Positions 20,652 through 32,100 of a stretch of DNA of 64,000 bases are shown piece after piece. The stretch lies in contig NC_079879.1 in the NCBI RefSeq assembly GCF_029227915.1, forward strand, positions 21,654,501-21,718,500, in the 5' to 3' direction. The first letter of the stretch is position 1. Each line of letters starts with the position of its first letter. The notes below the pieces were generated by a model. That model was given only the letters and a program-made list of their open reading frames with translations. It was not told where the DNA came from and ran no database searches. The DNA comes from Hydractinia symbiolongicarpus. Its lineage: Eukaryota; Cnidaria; Hydrozoa; Anthoathecata; Hydractiniidae. Both the position numbers and the translations under genes were made by a program.

Positions 20652-23600
20652 TTAATCTATGTGTATTTTGATGTGCGGTGACGCAAACGCCACTGAAGTT
20701 GCTAAAACTGCTAAAAACGACCCTCCTAATCCTGGACCATAGAGGCTAAACTCTTGTGCGTATCCTGCTAGTAGAGGTGCAATAGCTCGAGATATTGATG
20801 ACAATGTATCACGACACCCATTCAAAAGACCTCTACTTTTCTCCTCACCACGACTGTACAAAGCAATCACGTTAGTGACTCGTAACACGGAGCTAGCAAT
20901 ACATAATGGTACCAAAGAAGCGATAACCATTTGCAAACTTGGGGCGAATGTAATTGCTAGTAAAGAAAACACCAAAACAGTTGAAAATGTTTTTTGTAAC
21001 ATTGAGTTGCTGTTAAAAAACAATGATATCCATTTGACTGTCGCTCCTGATAGCGCGCTGATTATTCCATTGAATGATAAAATATAACCGTTAGTCTTAG
21101 GATCTGTTTGAAATTTGTACACTAAAATCGAGGTAAAGTTCGAGCGAAATAAACTCATTGCAAGGCTCAGCAGAAACCGGATTACAAAAACATCCCATAC
21201 ACGAGTCCATGGGATCGAACGAATGTTTCTGAATATGTTTAACGCAAAGAAATAGTAATTTCTTTCAGTGGAGGAGGAGCGATCCGTGTCGATTTTACCT
21301 CCACTATATATTTTTCTATCACAGCTATTTCCTTTCTGAAAATTATTATCTCCAGCATTTATTTTATCTTCGTCAAAAATATTATCGCCATTATAAATGT
21401 TGTTTTCCTTAACCCTTTTATCTCCACCACACTTAGGAATAAAGAAATAAACAAAGCATGCATTGAAAATAAAAAGTGAAGAAGACAACATGGCAACTTT
21501 TTGAAAACCATTTTCGGTTGTTGATAATATGCCGCCCAGTGTAGGACCAACTATAAAACCCAGACTGGACATGGAGTTAAACATTCCAAGAAAACTTGCT
21601 CGTTGTTTCGGAGGTGAAATATCTGCGAGATATGTACGATTCATCGACAAGCTGTGTTTGAAAATACCTGTGCGAAAAAGAGAAACAAATGACAAGCAAC
21701 AAATTTAAATCTTCCCAAACTTAAATTCCGCGAAATTTTCTTCCGAAAACAATTTCTTTCCTTAAAAAAAGAAAAACATTGTTTAATTTTTCACGAAAAT
21801 ATCGTGCATTTAGGTATTTCAATAACTGTCCCATATATTTCTGCCATGTGATTAAAAATGTGTTTTTACACGCTGGGGTCAAAACCTTATGAGGACGCCT
21901 TTTGCGCATTAAATTCTTTGGTGTGACCATTGTGTGACGCAGCTTTTTATTAACGTTCACAAAAGGAATGCTATATTTGATATCTCAAGGAAAACTTGAT
22001 AAATTGCGAAATTCTTAGATTTATACAGCCAACAAATAACCTGTTACAGAAGATTTTTAAATTTTGTGCTAACTAACCTCTGCTTGAAAACGAGGCTTAT
22101 TGGTAAAAAGTGTCACCTATACAGCGCTATACGCATACGGTTCATTGGTGTTGTGCTCAACGGACACGAAAAATTATGACTTGGTAAGACTACAATATAA
22201 GGGTTTTTGTGGCAGCATCGAAATAGAATAAAAAGTATGCGAAATGTATTATAATGTAAAATTCTTTAAATTAAAAATTAAATTACCCTACCCTAAGAAA
22301 ATGAAGAAGTGCGTATTTTTAATCAAAAATTTTTAAGTATTTCTAATTAGTAATTTGGATTTATGAGTATTATCAATTAAAAGTTTAGTGTTGTGTGTAT
22401 TTTTAATTTAAAGTTTGGGGTTGTGCTCTAATCAAAAATTTGGGTCTAAAATAAATGTAGCAACTAAATTTTAAAATAACAGACTATAAAAAAAAAGTAT
22501 GTAGGTAATAAAAATGCGACGCATACACTCTGTCAACCATAGGCGGTACGTTGGAAATGTACTGCCGTAGTTTAAAAAACAAGCTACTTTGATCACGTTC
22601 TTCTTTTATGAATTCACGAATAACCGCTACTTTTTATTGAAACTCGATAACCATATTTATGCAGTGAATAACAGAGGACTCGAATTAACTCTGTCTCATA
22701 TGGTTCCACGCAAACTTTGTATCTCTGCAGAAATCTATTAAAACATCGCTTATTCTACGTGAAATTTCCAATCTTCAGCAGGTGAATATAGCCCCACTAA
22801 CGTTCCTATTACAGCCAAAACAATGCCACACCCACCTGGACCGTACAGGCTCACTTCCTGCGCATAGCCAGCTATAGCAGGTCCTAAAGCTCTAGCCAGA
22901 GACGTTAACGTATCGCCCAGTCCATTTACTAAACCACGCACCCTTTCGCCACCTCGATTGAAAATAGCTGTCGCATTGGTAACACGCAACACAGAGGAAG
23001 CTATACACAGAGGTATCATGGCGATAACTACGACAAATAGCGTCGGCGCCAGAGTGATTGCGACAAGTGACAATATCAATATGATTGAAAACGCATTATT
23101 AAGACTTGAATTCGAACTGAAGTAAGGTGCTATCCATCGAACTAAGACGCCAGCAATAGCACTTACTATGCCGTTAAATGAGATGATATACCCATTGGTA
23201 CGAGCATCAGCATCAAATTTGTAGGCTAACACGCTAGATGAGTTTGAACGATACAATATCATAGAAAAACTCATTAAAAATCGAACTGTGAACACATCCC
23301 ACACTAAGTGCCAGGGTATTAAATGTACATCTTTAAAAGTATTAAGGGATGAAAGAAAGTCAAACTTCGGTTTATTAGGTGTGATACGGCTTCCCTCGTC
23401 CATCTTTTTATCTCCGAAATATTTAGGAATAAGCAAATAAACAAAGCATGCGTTGAGAATGAAAAGCAAAGAAGACAACATGGCAACTCTTTGAAAACCA
23501 TTCTCAGTTGTTGATAATATGCCTCCCAGTGTAGGACCAACTATAAAACCGAGACTGGACATGGAGTTAAACATTCCAAAAGCACTTGCTCTCTGTTGCG

Positions 23601-26600
23601 GAGGTGAAATATCTGCAAGGTATGTACGGCTCATCGACTGGCTGTGTTTGAAAATACCTAAACACAATAGGATTTTTTAGTTCGCCATAAATTCAATTCA
23701 CTTTTTCCGAATTTTGTTTTTCAACTTTTTTTGGAAAATAGATACTTGTAATCGTCACCAAAAACTTTAAATTTTCAAAATCATTCCGTAAGTAATAGTA
23801 GCCTAGTTCTGTCTGTCTTTGACGTTTGCAAAGAGGATGTTTTTCTGTCTCATTCGTTCGTTGAGAAATTAACAATTTGTTGCAAAAAACCTTTAAATCC
23901 CCATCTCTTTAACCGTTCGTCAAAACCACACGGTCCTATACATTTTCTGAATCAGCATTTAAAGCTCTACACAATAGAGGCGACGGCTGAAAAAATCTCC
24001 AAATTTTTTTGGTGTATCGACGGGTCATAACGTCAATTCAAACTACGGATCTTTTCATGCATTAGTTCTGTAAATAAATATATTGCAGTTTATTTTAATA
24101 GTCGCATTTGACTTTGGGTTAGAAGCGAATGTTTCTTTCAAACAACTTTTTTTTCTTAGCTTCACCTGGCAATACCCTTAGCAAACTGATGTTTTAATCT
24201 TCTGGCTATCTTCTGACATAGTTAGCCGCTACAACAGGAGGCTAGTCTTCAAAGCTACTCAAAATGCGTAAATTACATCCAAGATTAGAAGAAAAGGAAA
24301 CAGAGCTTTTAATCGACAAGGATGAATAAATGAAAACATGAATAAATGAATAAATGAATGAATGAATAAATGAATGAATGAATGAATGAATGAATGAATG
24401 AATGAACACAGGCTTACATTGCATGCAATGTTTAGTTAAGAAAATACTCAAGCACGAGTATACTTTTCAACATCGTCGATATTGATGACTTATTTTAGCG
24501 CAGAAGAGATACTGCGGTCTGTTTTAAGCCTTTCCTAAACATCAATTTTAACTGAGTAATGATTTAAAAGTTTATGATTATTGCAAAAACTTTTGCACTT
24601 CTAGAATTAATATGACCCATACTGGAGAGTAACCTAAACCTAACACCCTAATCATTTAAATTTAGCGGAATTTTTTTTTGCTGTTTTTTTGTGGTAGCTG
24701 TTGATTTGTAGCAAACGAAATAACTGTATAACATACAATGTAGACAACTACCTGACCAACTACCACTGATCTGAGAACATTATGTTCACACAGTATAAAA
24801 TGTACATTGAAAAAAATATATTAAATATATACCTGATGGAACCCTCGCTAATGCCATTAATATTATACTGTTTGACATTCCTAACAGAATGTATCCAACA
24901 GCAGTTCCCACTAAACTCATCAACAGTACTGTTCTTCGCCCAACATGATCACTCAATTGACCCTAGAGTAGGATGTAACATGAGCTATTCAAAAAATAGA
25001 TAATATTAGGCTGAAATTATAGGGGATTTTGACTGAATATATGAAAAAAAAATCTATCTGCAAGAACTTTTAAAAGAGCTCTATCAATATATATACAGGG
25101 GTGGGGGGGTCAACTTTGATTGATTTTTACCAAAATCCCATAATTTATATCAGCAACAAATGATGCATTTTCCTTTTCTCCAGTAAGTGTTGGGTTAGAA
25201 ATGATCTCAATAATGAGAAAAATTAAAGAACTTCTAAACAAACCTTACCAAAAATCATAATTTACTTCAGCTTTTAAAATCACATGAAATGATAATGCTT
25301 ACCATAATAGGGCTAGTGAAGAATTGCAATGTACCATAGATGGATCCAAATAACCCAACTTGGCCTGGAGTAGCACCTAAGGTTTTAGCTTGGTGTATGA
25401 GAAGCGGGTACAACATAGCTACACCAAATAAATCCTGCAAACAACAATGAAAAAATATTCAATATAAATGCAGAAAAAGAAGAAAAATGCAAATATGTAG
25501 TAATTAAGGAAAAAAATAGCAAATCTTATATATACATTAAATAAAAAAGAATCAAGGGCATCATGTTGTTTGGTTGTTGTTTTTTATTGTTTTTGTTGTT
25601 GTTATTTCTTTGTGTTTTTTGTCATTTAGCCAGCAAACTGCAACTAATTTTTATGTTTAAAATTTACTCTACTCCAACAAAATTAGTAGTTGAGGAAAAT
25701 ACCTTCCAAATACCTTATTTTTAAATAATGATCCATGCTGGAATAAATACCCAGGGTAAACCCATAATGTTTAATTGTAAACATGACAGACGTCTAATAT
25801 AATCTAGTGTGTACATTTAGATTAGAAGAAGCTGTGTAAATTACAGACATAAATAAATTTTTTTTAAATTACCATGATTTCTAACAAACTTTAGCATTTG
25901 TGACAAATTTAAATTATTACTGGATGTGAAAGGTGCAGTTTTTTAAATAGGAAAGGAAATTTAAAATTTCAGAGAATTTAAAGCTTTACAAAATCAGGAA
26001 TTTTTAGGACTTCTCAATAAAGTAAATAACACGAGAAAGCTGAATAAAACCTAGATGAATACAACTTCCTTGTCCTTCACTTCTAGATATAAACACATCA
26101 CTTTTTTTGACTTTTTCAAAAATGCTGAGATTAGTGTTGAATTGTGTTTCAAGAAGCAAACAATTATAGCATGACCAGGTCACACAAACATGTTTTATGA
26201 AGTGTTGCATGTTAGAGCTTTGTGGTGCCGTAGATTAGTGGTTATAGCTTTTGTACTTTGTGCAGGAGACTGGGGTTTGATTCCTCTTGACGACGATTCA
26301 ACATGGGTGAGTGAATGTTACCATAGCCCTGGGTAAACCCAAGCCATGTGAGGGAAATTGGGAAGATGGCACACTGTGTGGGCCGTTGGATGTTGCCAGG
26401 AGTTGTCTAGTAGAGCATGGGCCCTAATTTGGTAGCTAAAAATGAGCATTAAATACTCTAGGCACAGTGTACGAGAGCAATAACCACTAATCTACGACGC
26501 AATGGCTCTTCCTTAAAATAATAGACAGAGTATATCCTCCTGAAAATAATAGACATGGTACATCTTTCGATATCTGTGTGGCTATGCACATCTATCATCT

Positions 26601-26985
26601 TTTTTCTCTGACTTTACAAGTTTTGCTAATTATTCAAAATTATGACATCATAACTAACTCTAAAAACATGTAATGGCTGTTAGTAAGCATTATTATTAAA
26701 TATTATTGAATATTAGAATCCATGTAAACAACGCAAAGCTTTAAGTTCCTAAAATGGCTTTCCTAGCTTTTTCATCACGTTGGAAAAAAAATTCGCTTAG
26801 CCAGGGGCACTTATAATGAAAAAGAGTAACAGTTTAGCTAGCATGCCTGATATATTTTTGAAAGATCAGCAGAGATTTGTCTTTCAATTCAACTAAACAA
26901 AAAAGACATCAACAAAAAAAATTATTGTACTAACCAAAAAGCCAGAAAAGCAGATTATCCATTGTAATCTTTCTAATGGTGTCAT
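20652..26985 (-). CDS. MFSD9: MFSD9-like major facilitator, isoform with distal terminal exon
   Basis: Uses the same exons 26985-26935, 25434-25303 and 24962-24833, then a second terminal exon at 21667-20652, giving about 442 aa. The distal exon has a strong acceptor (TTTTTCGCACAG), begins in the same phase with the same GIFKH residues, and is open to a stop. Its first 85 residues are about 85% identical to the proximal exon, the remainder about 55%. The central cytoplasmic loop is longer (about 35 extra residues, Asn/Asp-rich with repeated GDN/GGK turns). No second copy of exons 1-3 was found in the 1.08 kb between the two terminal exons, so it is either an alternative last exon or a partial duplicate lacking a 5' part. 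The intact frame favours the former. Confidence 0.7.
21668..22749 (-). other. Sequence between the two MFSD9 terminal exons
   Basis: It contains the proximal 3' UTR and AT-rich sequence with a loosely repeated GTATTTTTAAT / AAAATTTGGG pattern at 22290-22450. No copy of the upstream MFS exons was seen. Confidence 0.5.
22633..22638 (-). terminator. Candidate poly(A) signal for the proximal MFSD9 exon
   Basis: AATAAA on the minus strand, about 110 bp beyond the stop at 22750, before the distal terminal exon. Confidence 0.45.
22750..26985 (-). CDS. MFSD9: MFSD9-like major facilitator, isoform with proximal terminal exon
   Basis: Exons in order: 26985-26935 (ATG, MTPLERLQWIICF), 25434-25303, 24962-24833, 23657-22750. 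Phases are 0, 0, 1, giving about 406 aa (human 474). It is a 12-TM MFS protein. Loop 2-3 carries the MFS motif A as GQLSDHVGRR (first codons of exon 3). The exon 3/4 join gives RVPSGIFKHSQS, and FNSMSSLGFIVGPTLGG is a motif C-like segment at TM5. The exon-2 core DLFGVAMLYPLL and the GIFKH join are the reasons for choosing MFSD9 over other MFS proteins. The substrate is unknown for the family. An AATAAA on the minus strand (plus-strand 22633-22638) sits about 110 bp after the stop, so this exon has its own poly(A) site. Only one set of 5' exons exists for the two terminal exons. Confidence 0.87.
24321..24406. repeat. (GAAT)n / (ATGA)n microsatellite
   Basis: About 85 bp of GAAT/AAAT tetramers in the last intron of the MFSD9-like gene. 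Confidence 0.9.
26223..26600 (+). mobile_element. tRNA-derived SINE, copy 1 (rearranged)
   Basis: The head GCCGTAGATTAGTGG resembles an A box and GGGTTTGATTCC a B box, as in Pol III tRNA promoters. The body ACATGGGTGAGTGAATG through GAGCATTAAATACTCTAGG and the tail AATAATAGACA..CACATCTATC match copies 2 and 3. At 26469-26507 it carries an inverted duplicate of its own head. It lies in intron 1 of the MFSD9-like gene. Confidence 0.8.
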
Positions 26986-27435
26986 TATTTATATCATAAA
27001 ATAAGGTTTATTAACAAAAAAATATCCTAAACCTAGCCAGTCAGCTGTATGTTCATTTTGACTGCAACTTTTTGTTTCGCCGACCATCAGCTTTTTAAGG
27101 GAGCGCGATACTAACAGTTATAGCGATTTATAAATAGATTCCTTTGGTTTTAGTAATGTACATAATTTACAATTGACAAAATTTGACAACTTTTAGATGT
27201 TTTTTGGATTTGAATAAATCTTTGTCGTTATATCAGTTTTTTAAAAAATTTTAAAAATTTTATCATTAAATTTTACTGCTTATGGCGCCTCATGTATTTT
27301 GTTTACGTTTTCTTCACGCATGCGTAAAAGATTCCTTTTTTCCAGAATTTTCAACGAGGTTGGTTTAGTCTGAAAAGTGATCGAAACCACCCACTTAAAA
27401 TTAATATATACCGACAAATAAAATACAATATCACA
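26986..27435. promoter_or_regulatory. Shared head-to-head promoter region of MFSD9-like and TIA1-like genes
   Basis: The two start codons (26983-26985 minus, 27436-27438 plus) are divergent and 450 bp apart, with no other gene between. The interval holds ACGCATGCGTAA at about 27317-27328, which resembles a half-degenerate NRF1-type site, and no TATA box placed for either gene. Bidirectional activity is inferred from spacing alone. Confidence 0.5.
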
Positions 27436-29093
27436 ATGGAGGTATGTGAGGTTTCTGTAATGCAACTGCGTGCTGATAATCTTAGATATTTGATCGAGGC
27501 CAATAATCAGAATCCTTTAAAGTTGGCTAGCATGGGTCGCCTCTACACCCACCACAGCAGAATAACATCATATTTGGGGAAACAAAGAACACTCACCTGA
27601 ATTTTTATGTGATTTTTATTTAAACACTAGTTCGATTTTTTAACTACAGTTTTTTCCAAAAAAAACTAGTGAAAGACTCTAATAAGAGGGTGCAGATAAT
27701 AGAGGGAGTTAAACATTCTTAGGAGCCGTAGACAAACAGTTTTCATCTCTGTTAACGGCAAATAGATAGATAGATGTGCATATTTTACATGGCTAGCCTC
27801 ACAAATTTCGAGGGATATACCCTGTCTATTATTTCCAGGAGGGGCCATGGCTTAGATGGAGAGTCCTAGAGTATTTAATGCTCATTTTGAGCGACGCAGA
27901 CCCAATTAGGGCCCGCGCTTTACTAGACAACTCCCGGCAACATCCAACGGCCCACACAGTGTGCCATCTTCCCAATTTCCCTCACATGGCTTGGGTTAAC
28001 CCGGGGCTATGGTAACATTCACTCGCCCATGTTGAATCGCCGTCAAGAGGAATCGAACCCCGGTCTCCCGCACAGAGTACGAGAGCTATAACCACTAATC
28101 TACGGCGCCATCTATCTATCTATCTTTAAAACTAAGTTATGGGTTATAATACGAAGTCCTCGATTATAACACTAATTTATCAATTAAAATTTGAAAATCT
28201 ACTGACTAAAATGGGACCAATTTTCTCTTAAGCTGGGTCATGCCACCTGTTTTTTAGAACAGACAGTTTGATGGTGTCATCAAAGAACCTTTAAAATGCA
28301 ATATCTTCATCCATTTGTCATAAGTATATAGTTATTCCTATAAAATTTCTTAAGACAGCAAGTATACAAATTTCTTTTGAAAAATTTTTTTTTATGAACG
28401 GGTCATTGCTCATCACTCGTCAAAATTATATGATCCCATGCATTTTTTTGATCAGCTTTATAAGCTGTACAAAGTATAGCAATGTGCTAACATTTTTTCA
28501 AAAAAGGTTTCCTTTGCATGGTTAGACGGTTATGTTGAGAAAGCCACCCACTAATCTAAGGCCAGCACTTGATCGAGGTGCAATTCTTCAATCTACTGAC
28601 AAATATTACACTGGCTTTATTTTCGTTCTTTTCAACTGTCAAATGACAAGTTGATAGTGTTCTTCTCGAACACTATCTGTTTAATATATATACCTGTGGC
28701 TGGTATTGTTATTCAGTTTGCATTTGCTGTTATTTCTAACTTAAATATTTTAGCCAAGCGATGTCCCAGATTCAAATGCAACAGTCCTGTAAGTATATAT
28801 AGCTAAAGAAATTAATATATATATATATATGTGTGTGTGTGTTGTATTGTGTTTGAACGGACCAGGAAATGATAATCTGTCACATTTTGCAAGATCTGCA
28901 TACAGGATAAGGGTCCTGACAATCTATTTTATTTAGGTTCTTATTCTAAGGTTCTTATTCTAAGGTTTATCATTTTTTGTTTCTTTTTTGTTTCAGTGGC
29001 CCTCAGTGGAAACAATCCACTAACTATAGGTTTTTGTGATTTTCTAGGCTAGCCATTTTAAATTATTATTATTGTTATTGTTATTATTATTAA

Positions 29094-29160
<67 letters not shown>

Positions 29161-32100
29161 GGCTAAATGCATATCCTCTTGCATACGTTTAGTATATACA
29201 CTATGTTTAAGTTTACAACAAAAGCATTTCCTCCTACAGCTGTATGTTTTTTTTCGTTTGGGACTTGCAGATAAATGAACTCATCATTCCCATATAGGAC
29301 TTTAAATCAGAAATAAAATATGTACTATGTTTGTTACAAACATGAAATAACGAAGAAGAAAAATAGAGTCTAGGCTACTTGATAACATACCTATTGCAAA
29401 ACTATAAGGGAAACAAGCAGTTAATTAAAATAAACATTTTTATTCACAAATTATATACTGCTAATTTAACCTTGGTCAGTGTTTGTGTATAGTTGTCTTA
29501 AAGGTTATGTACACTCCATTATTGATTCATGATTTCTTGTATTTTGGTGTTACACTTTGCGCCTGTAGTGATTGATTTTGTAAATTGATAATGTTTAGAT
29601 ATGTAGGAAATTTAGACAAGAGAGTTACAGACCAAATGATGTTAAATATATTACGAACTGGACTACAACATATAAAAGACAAAATACATTCAGCTAGCAT
29701 GTTTCCTCCAACTGACATGGTATGTATTTATCTATGACTGCAATTTCTATTCAATGTTGTTATTTTTCACATTTGCTGCATAACTAAAGTTGCTTTGGCA
29801 ACCCTAACTGTTTTCTTTTGTGTTTTTAGAATAGTATGGAGGGATATTGTTTTGTACAGTTTGAGGATAATAATTCTGCATGCCAAGCAATGACGTTTCT
29901 AAATGGTAGAGAGTTTTGTGGAAAGGTGTGTAAAGTACAGTGTTGTTACATTTAGTTTCATTCTTGGCTTTGTTACAGTTTGAGGAGTTGCCTAATTTCT
30001 AATCATTTACTTTTTGATCAGAGTGCAAATTATTTTTATATATTGTGTATTGATTATCTACATTTAGAAAGTCAAAGTGAATTGGGCTACAAACTCTGGA
30101 ACTGGGGGTGTTCCAAAAGTCATTGGAAGTAAGTTTCTTAGTTTTTTTGACTTGGTTTTATTCACATTTTGTTTACTAAAAATAATTTTTGATATTTCTC
30201 TTATAGCTAGTGTAGCAATATATGTTGGAAACTTAGATGATGATATAAATGAAAACGATTTGAAGGCAGCATTTGAAGTTTTTGGTGAAATACTGTGAGT
30301 GCTATAAGATAGTTACTGTCAATATTAATCTTAAGTTTTCTTTTACCGTTGTTATAATGGCTTTTTTATTTTTCAATTCTGTTAGCTATGAACAGAAATA
30401 TTTTTTCTTAATTTTTGTGTTTCAATCTTGTATACTATATAACTCTTGTTTTAACAACCCTGTTATTTCATTTGTGTTAAAAGTGTCCTTCACTGTCCCA
30501 TCAGAAAAATAAAAATTGTATTCGATCTTAACTACCTGTTTTACATAAAAAAGAATTTAATTAATTATCCTGATCTTACATTTTCTTAACTTGGTAAACA
30601 TTTTGAAACCCGAAAAACTTGTTATGGATATAAGCCAGTTGGCATTGTGTTTAATTTAGTGATCAAATATGCACCACCTGACGAATCCATTACTTCCCTT
30701 TTATTTGTTTTTACACCTTAAATGCTTAACATTATTTTCGTGTATGATGTTATTGTAGATGGCTCATCCTGCCAAACTAGCAACACAGAGACATGACAAA
30801 CCGAGAGTAAAAACAATTTGTCCTTTGTTCATTTGTTCTTTTTTTATATTCTTTTTATATTCATTCATAGTTTACCGCTTTATTCCTCCCCCCCTTTTTG
30901 GTAAAACTAATTTTTATTCTATTTTTAGCTTTGGTCTATTTACCATACATGTTTTTTTTATTTAGTGCATTTTTTTGTTTTAGAAATGTTAAAGTAGTAC
31001 GTGATCCTGCAACAAACAGGAGTAAAAATATTGGTTTTATCTCTTTCACAAATAAACCAGTATGTAATTTTATATACCCACCGATATAGAAGGCGGACCT
31101 CCAAAATGAGAAGTTTTTTGCTATTAGTGTAAAAACCATGTTTCCCTGTGTAGATGTTATGCATTTTAATTTCTTTGCTTTATAAAATCTAAATTTGTAT
31201 ATTTTTGTAGTTGTGGGCTTGATTATTACCCTAATGAAATAAATTTCTGCAAGAATTAAATTTTGCGATTTTATGCAATTCCATATAAAAAAATTTTTAT
31301 ATTGAATTTTCTCTTTTATTTTTCTCCTAAATTTTAATGTGGCCACCCTCTGTTGTTTTCACTTCGCCTGTCTTCTATGAATTCAAATGTTATTTATTTG
31401 ACCGAAATTACACCCTTTTCAATAGGATGCAGAAAAGGCTATTAGAGATATGCATGGCGCTATGCTAAGGGGACGTGCAATTAAAACGAATTGGGCTACT
31501 CGTAACCAAAACCAGAAAAAAGGTAATTCGTTTATCCTTGTGTATTTTTCTTGCATTTTAATCTAACATGATTGCATCAATTCAGCTGAAATAGGATTTT
31601 GCTGCATAAGCATGCTAATGCTAAAAATGCACTATTCAAAGTTTGCTAGAAGATTGAGCATTTGTTTAAACCTGGTATTTATTAATAGTAAAAAATAAAA
31701 GACCGGATATTCCAACTTGTCGTAAAAACAAAGGTGGCTCTTCCTTTTAGTTGTGTGGGTTAAAATAAGGTGTTATCTAAGAAAGGTTCTCTTTTTGGCC
31801 GTGAATAAATTGAATTACCATCACTTTGTAGATAATAGCCTTAAAAACTTTTGAATGTGATTTTTTCCAAAAACATCTGTCTAATTATACATTGTTTTGT
31901 AGTGTTGTGTTTGCATTCTTTTAGTTTAGATGTTTGCCAATGTCATTTTTTGTATTCTCTACTTTCACATTAATTGTACCTATATGGTTTTAAAGGCAAA
32001 ACTTATGTCAACAAATCTTAAAAAACAGCCAATTTTCAGGCTACAACATCACTTCTTGTGTGATGTTCCAGTGGGTTGCAGCAACTACAAAAACACTGCG

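Noticed and set aside
20875-21087. Plus-strand 70-codon frame inside the distal MFSD9 exon
   Set aside because: Shadow of the minus-strand transporter exon.
24321-24406. Possible CRISPR-like or tandem functional array
   Set aside because: It is a simple tetranucleotide microsatellite; there are no spacers, and the host is eukaryotic.
24242-24451. Ser/Phe/Ile/His repeat ORF
   Set aside because: It is created by the GAAT tetramer microsatellite.
29072-29278. Leu-rich ORF
   Set aside because: It is produced by the ATT microsatellite in an intron.
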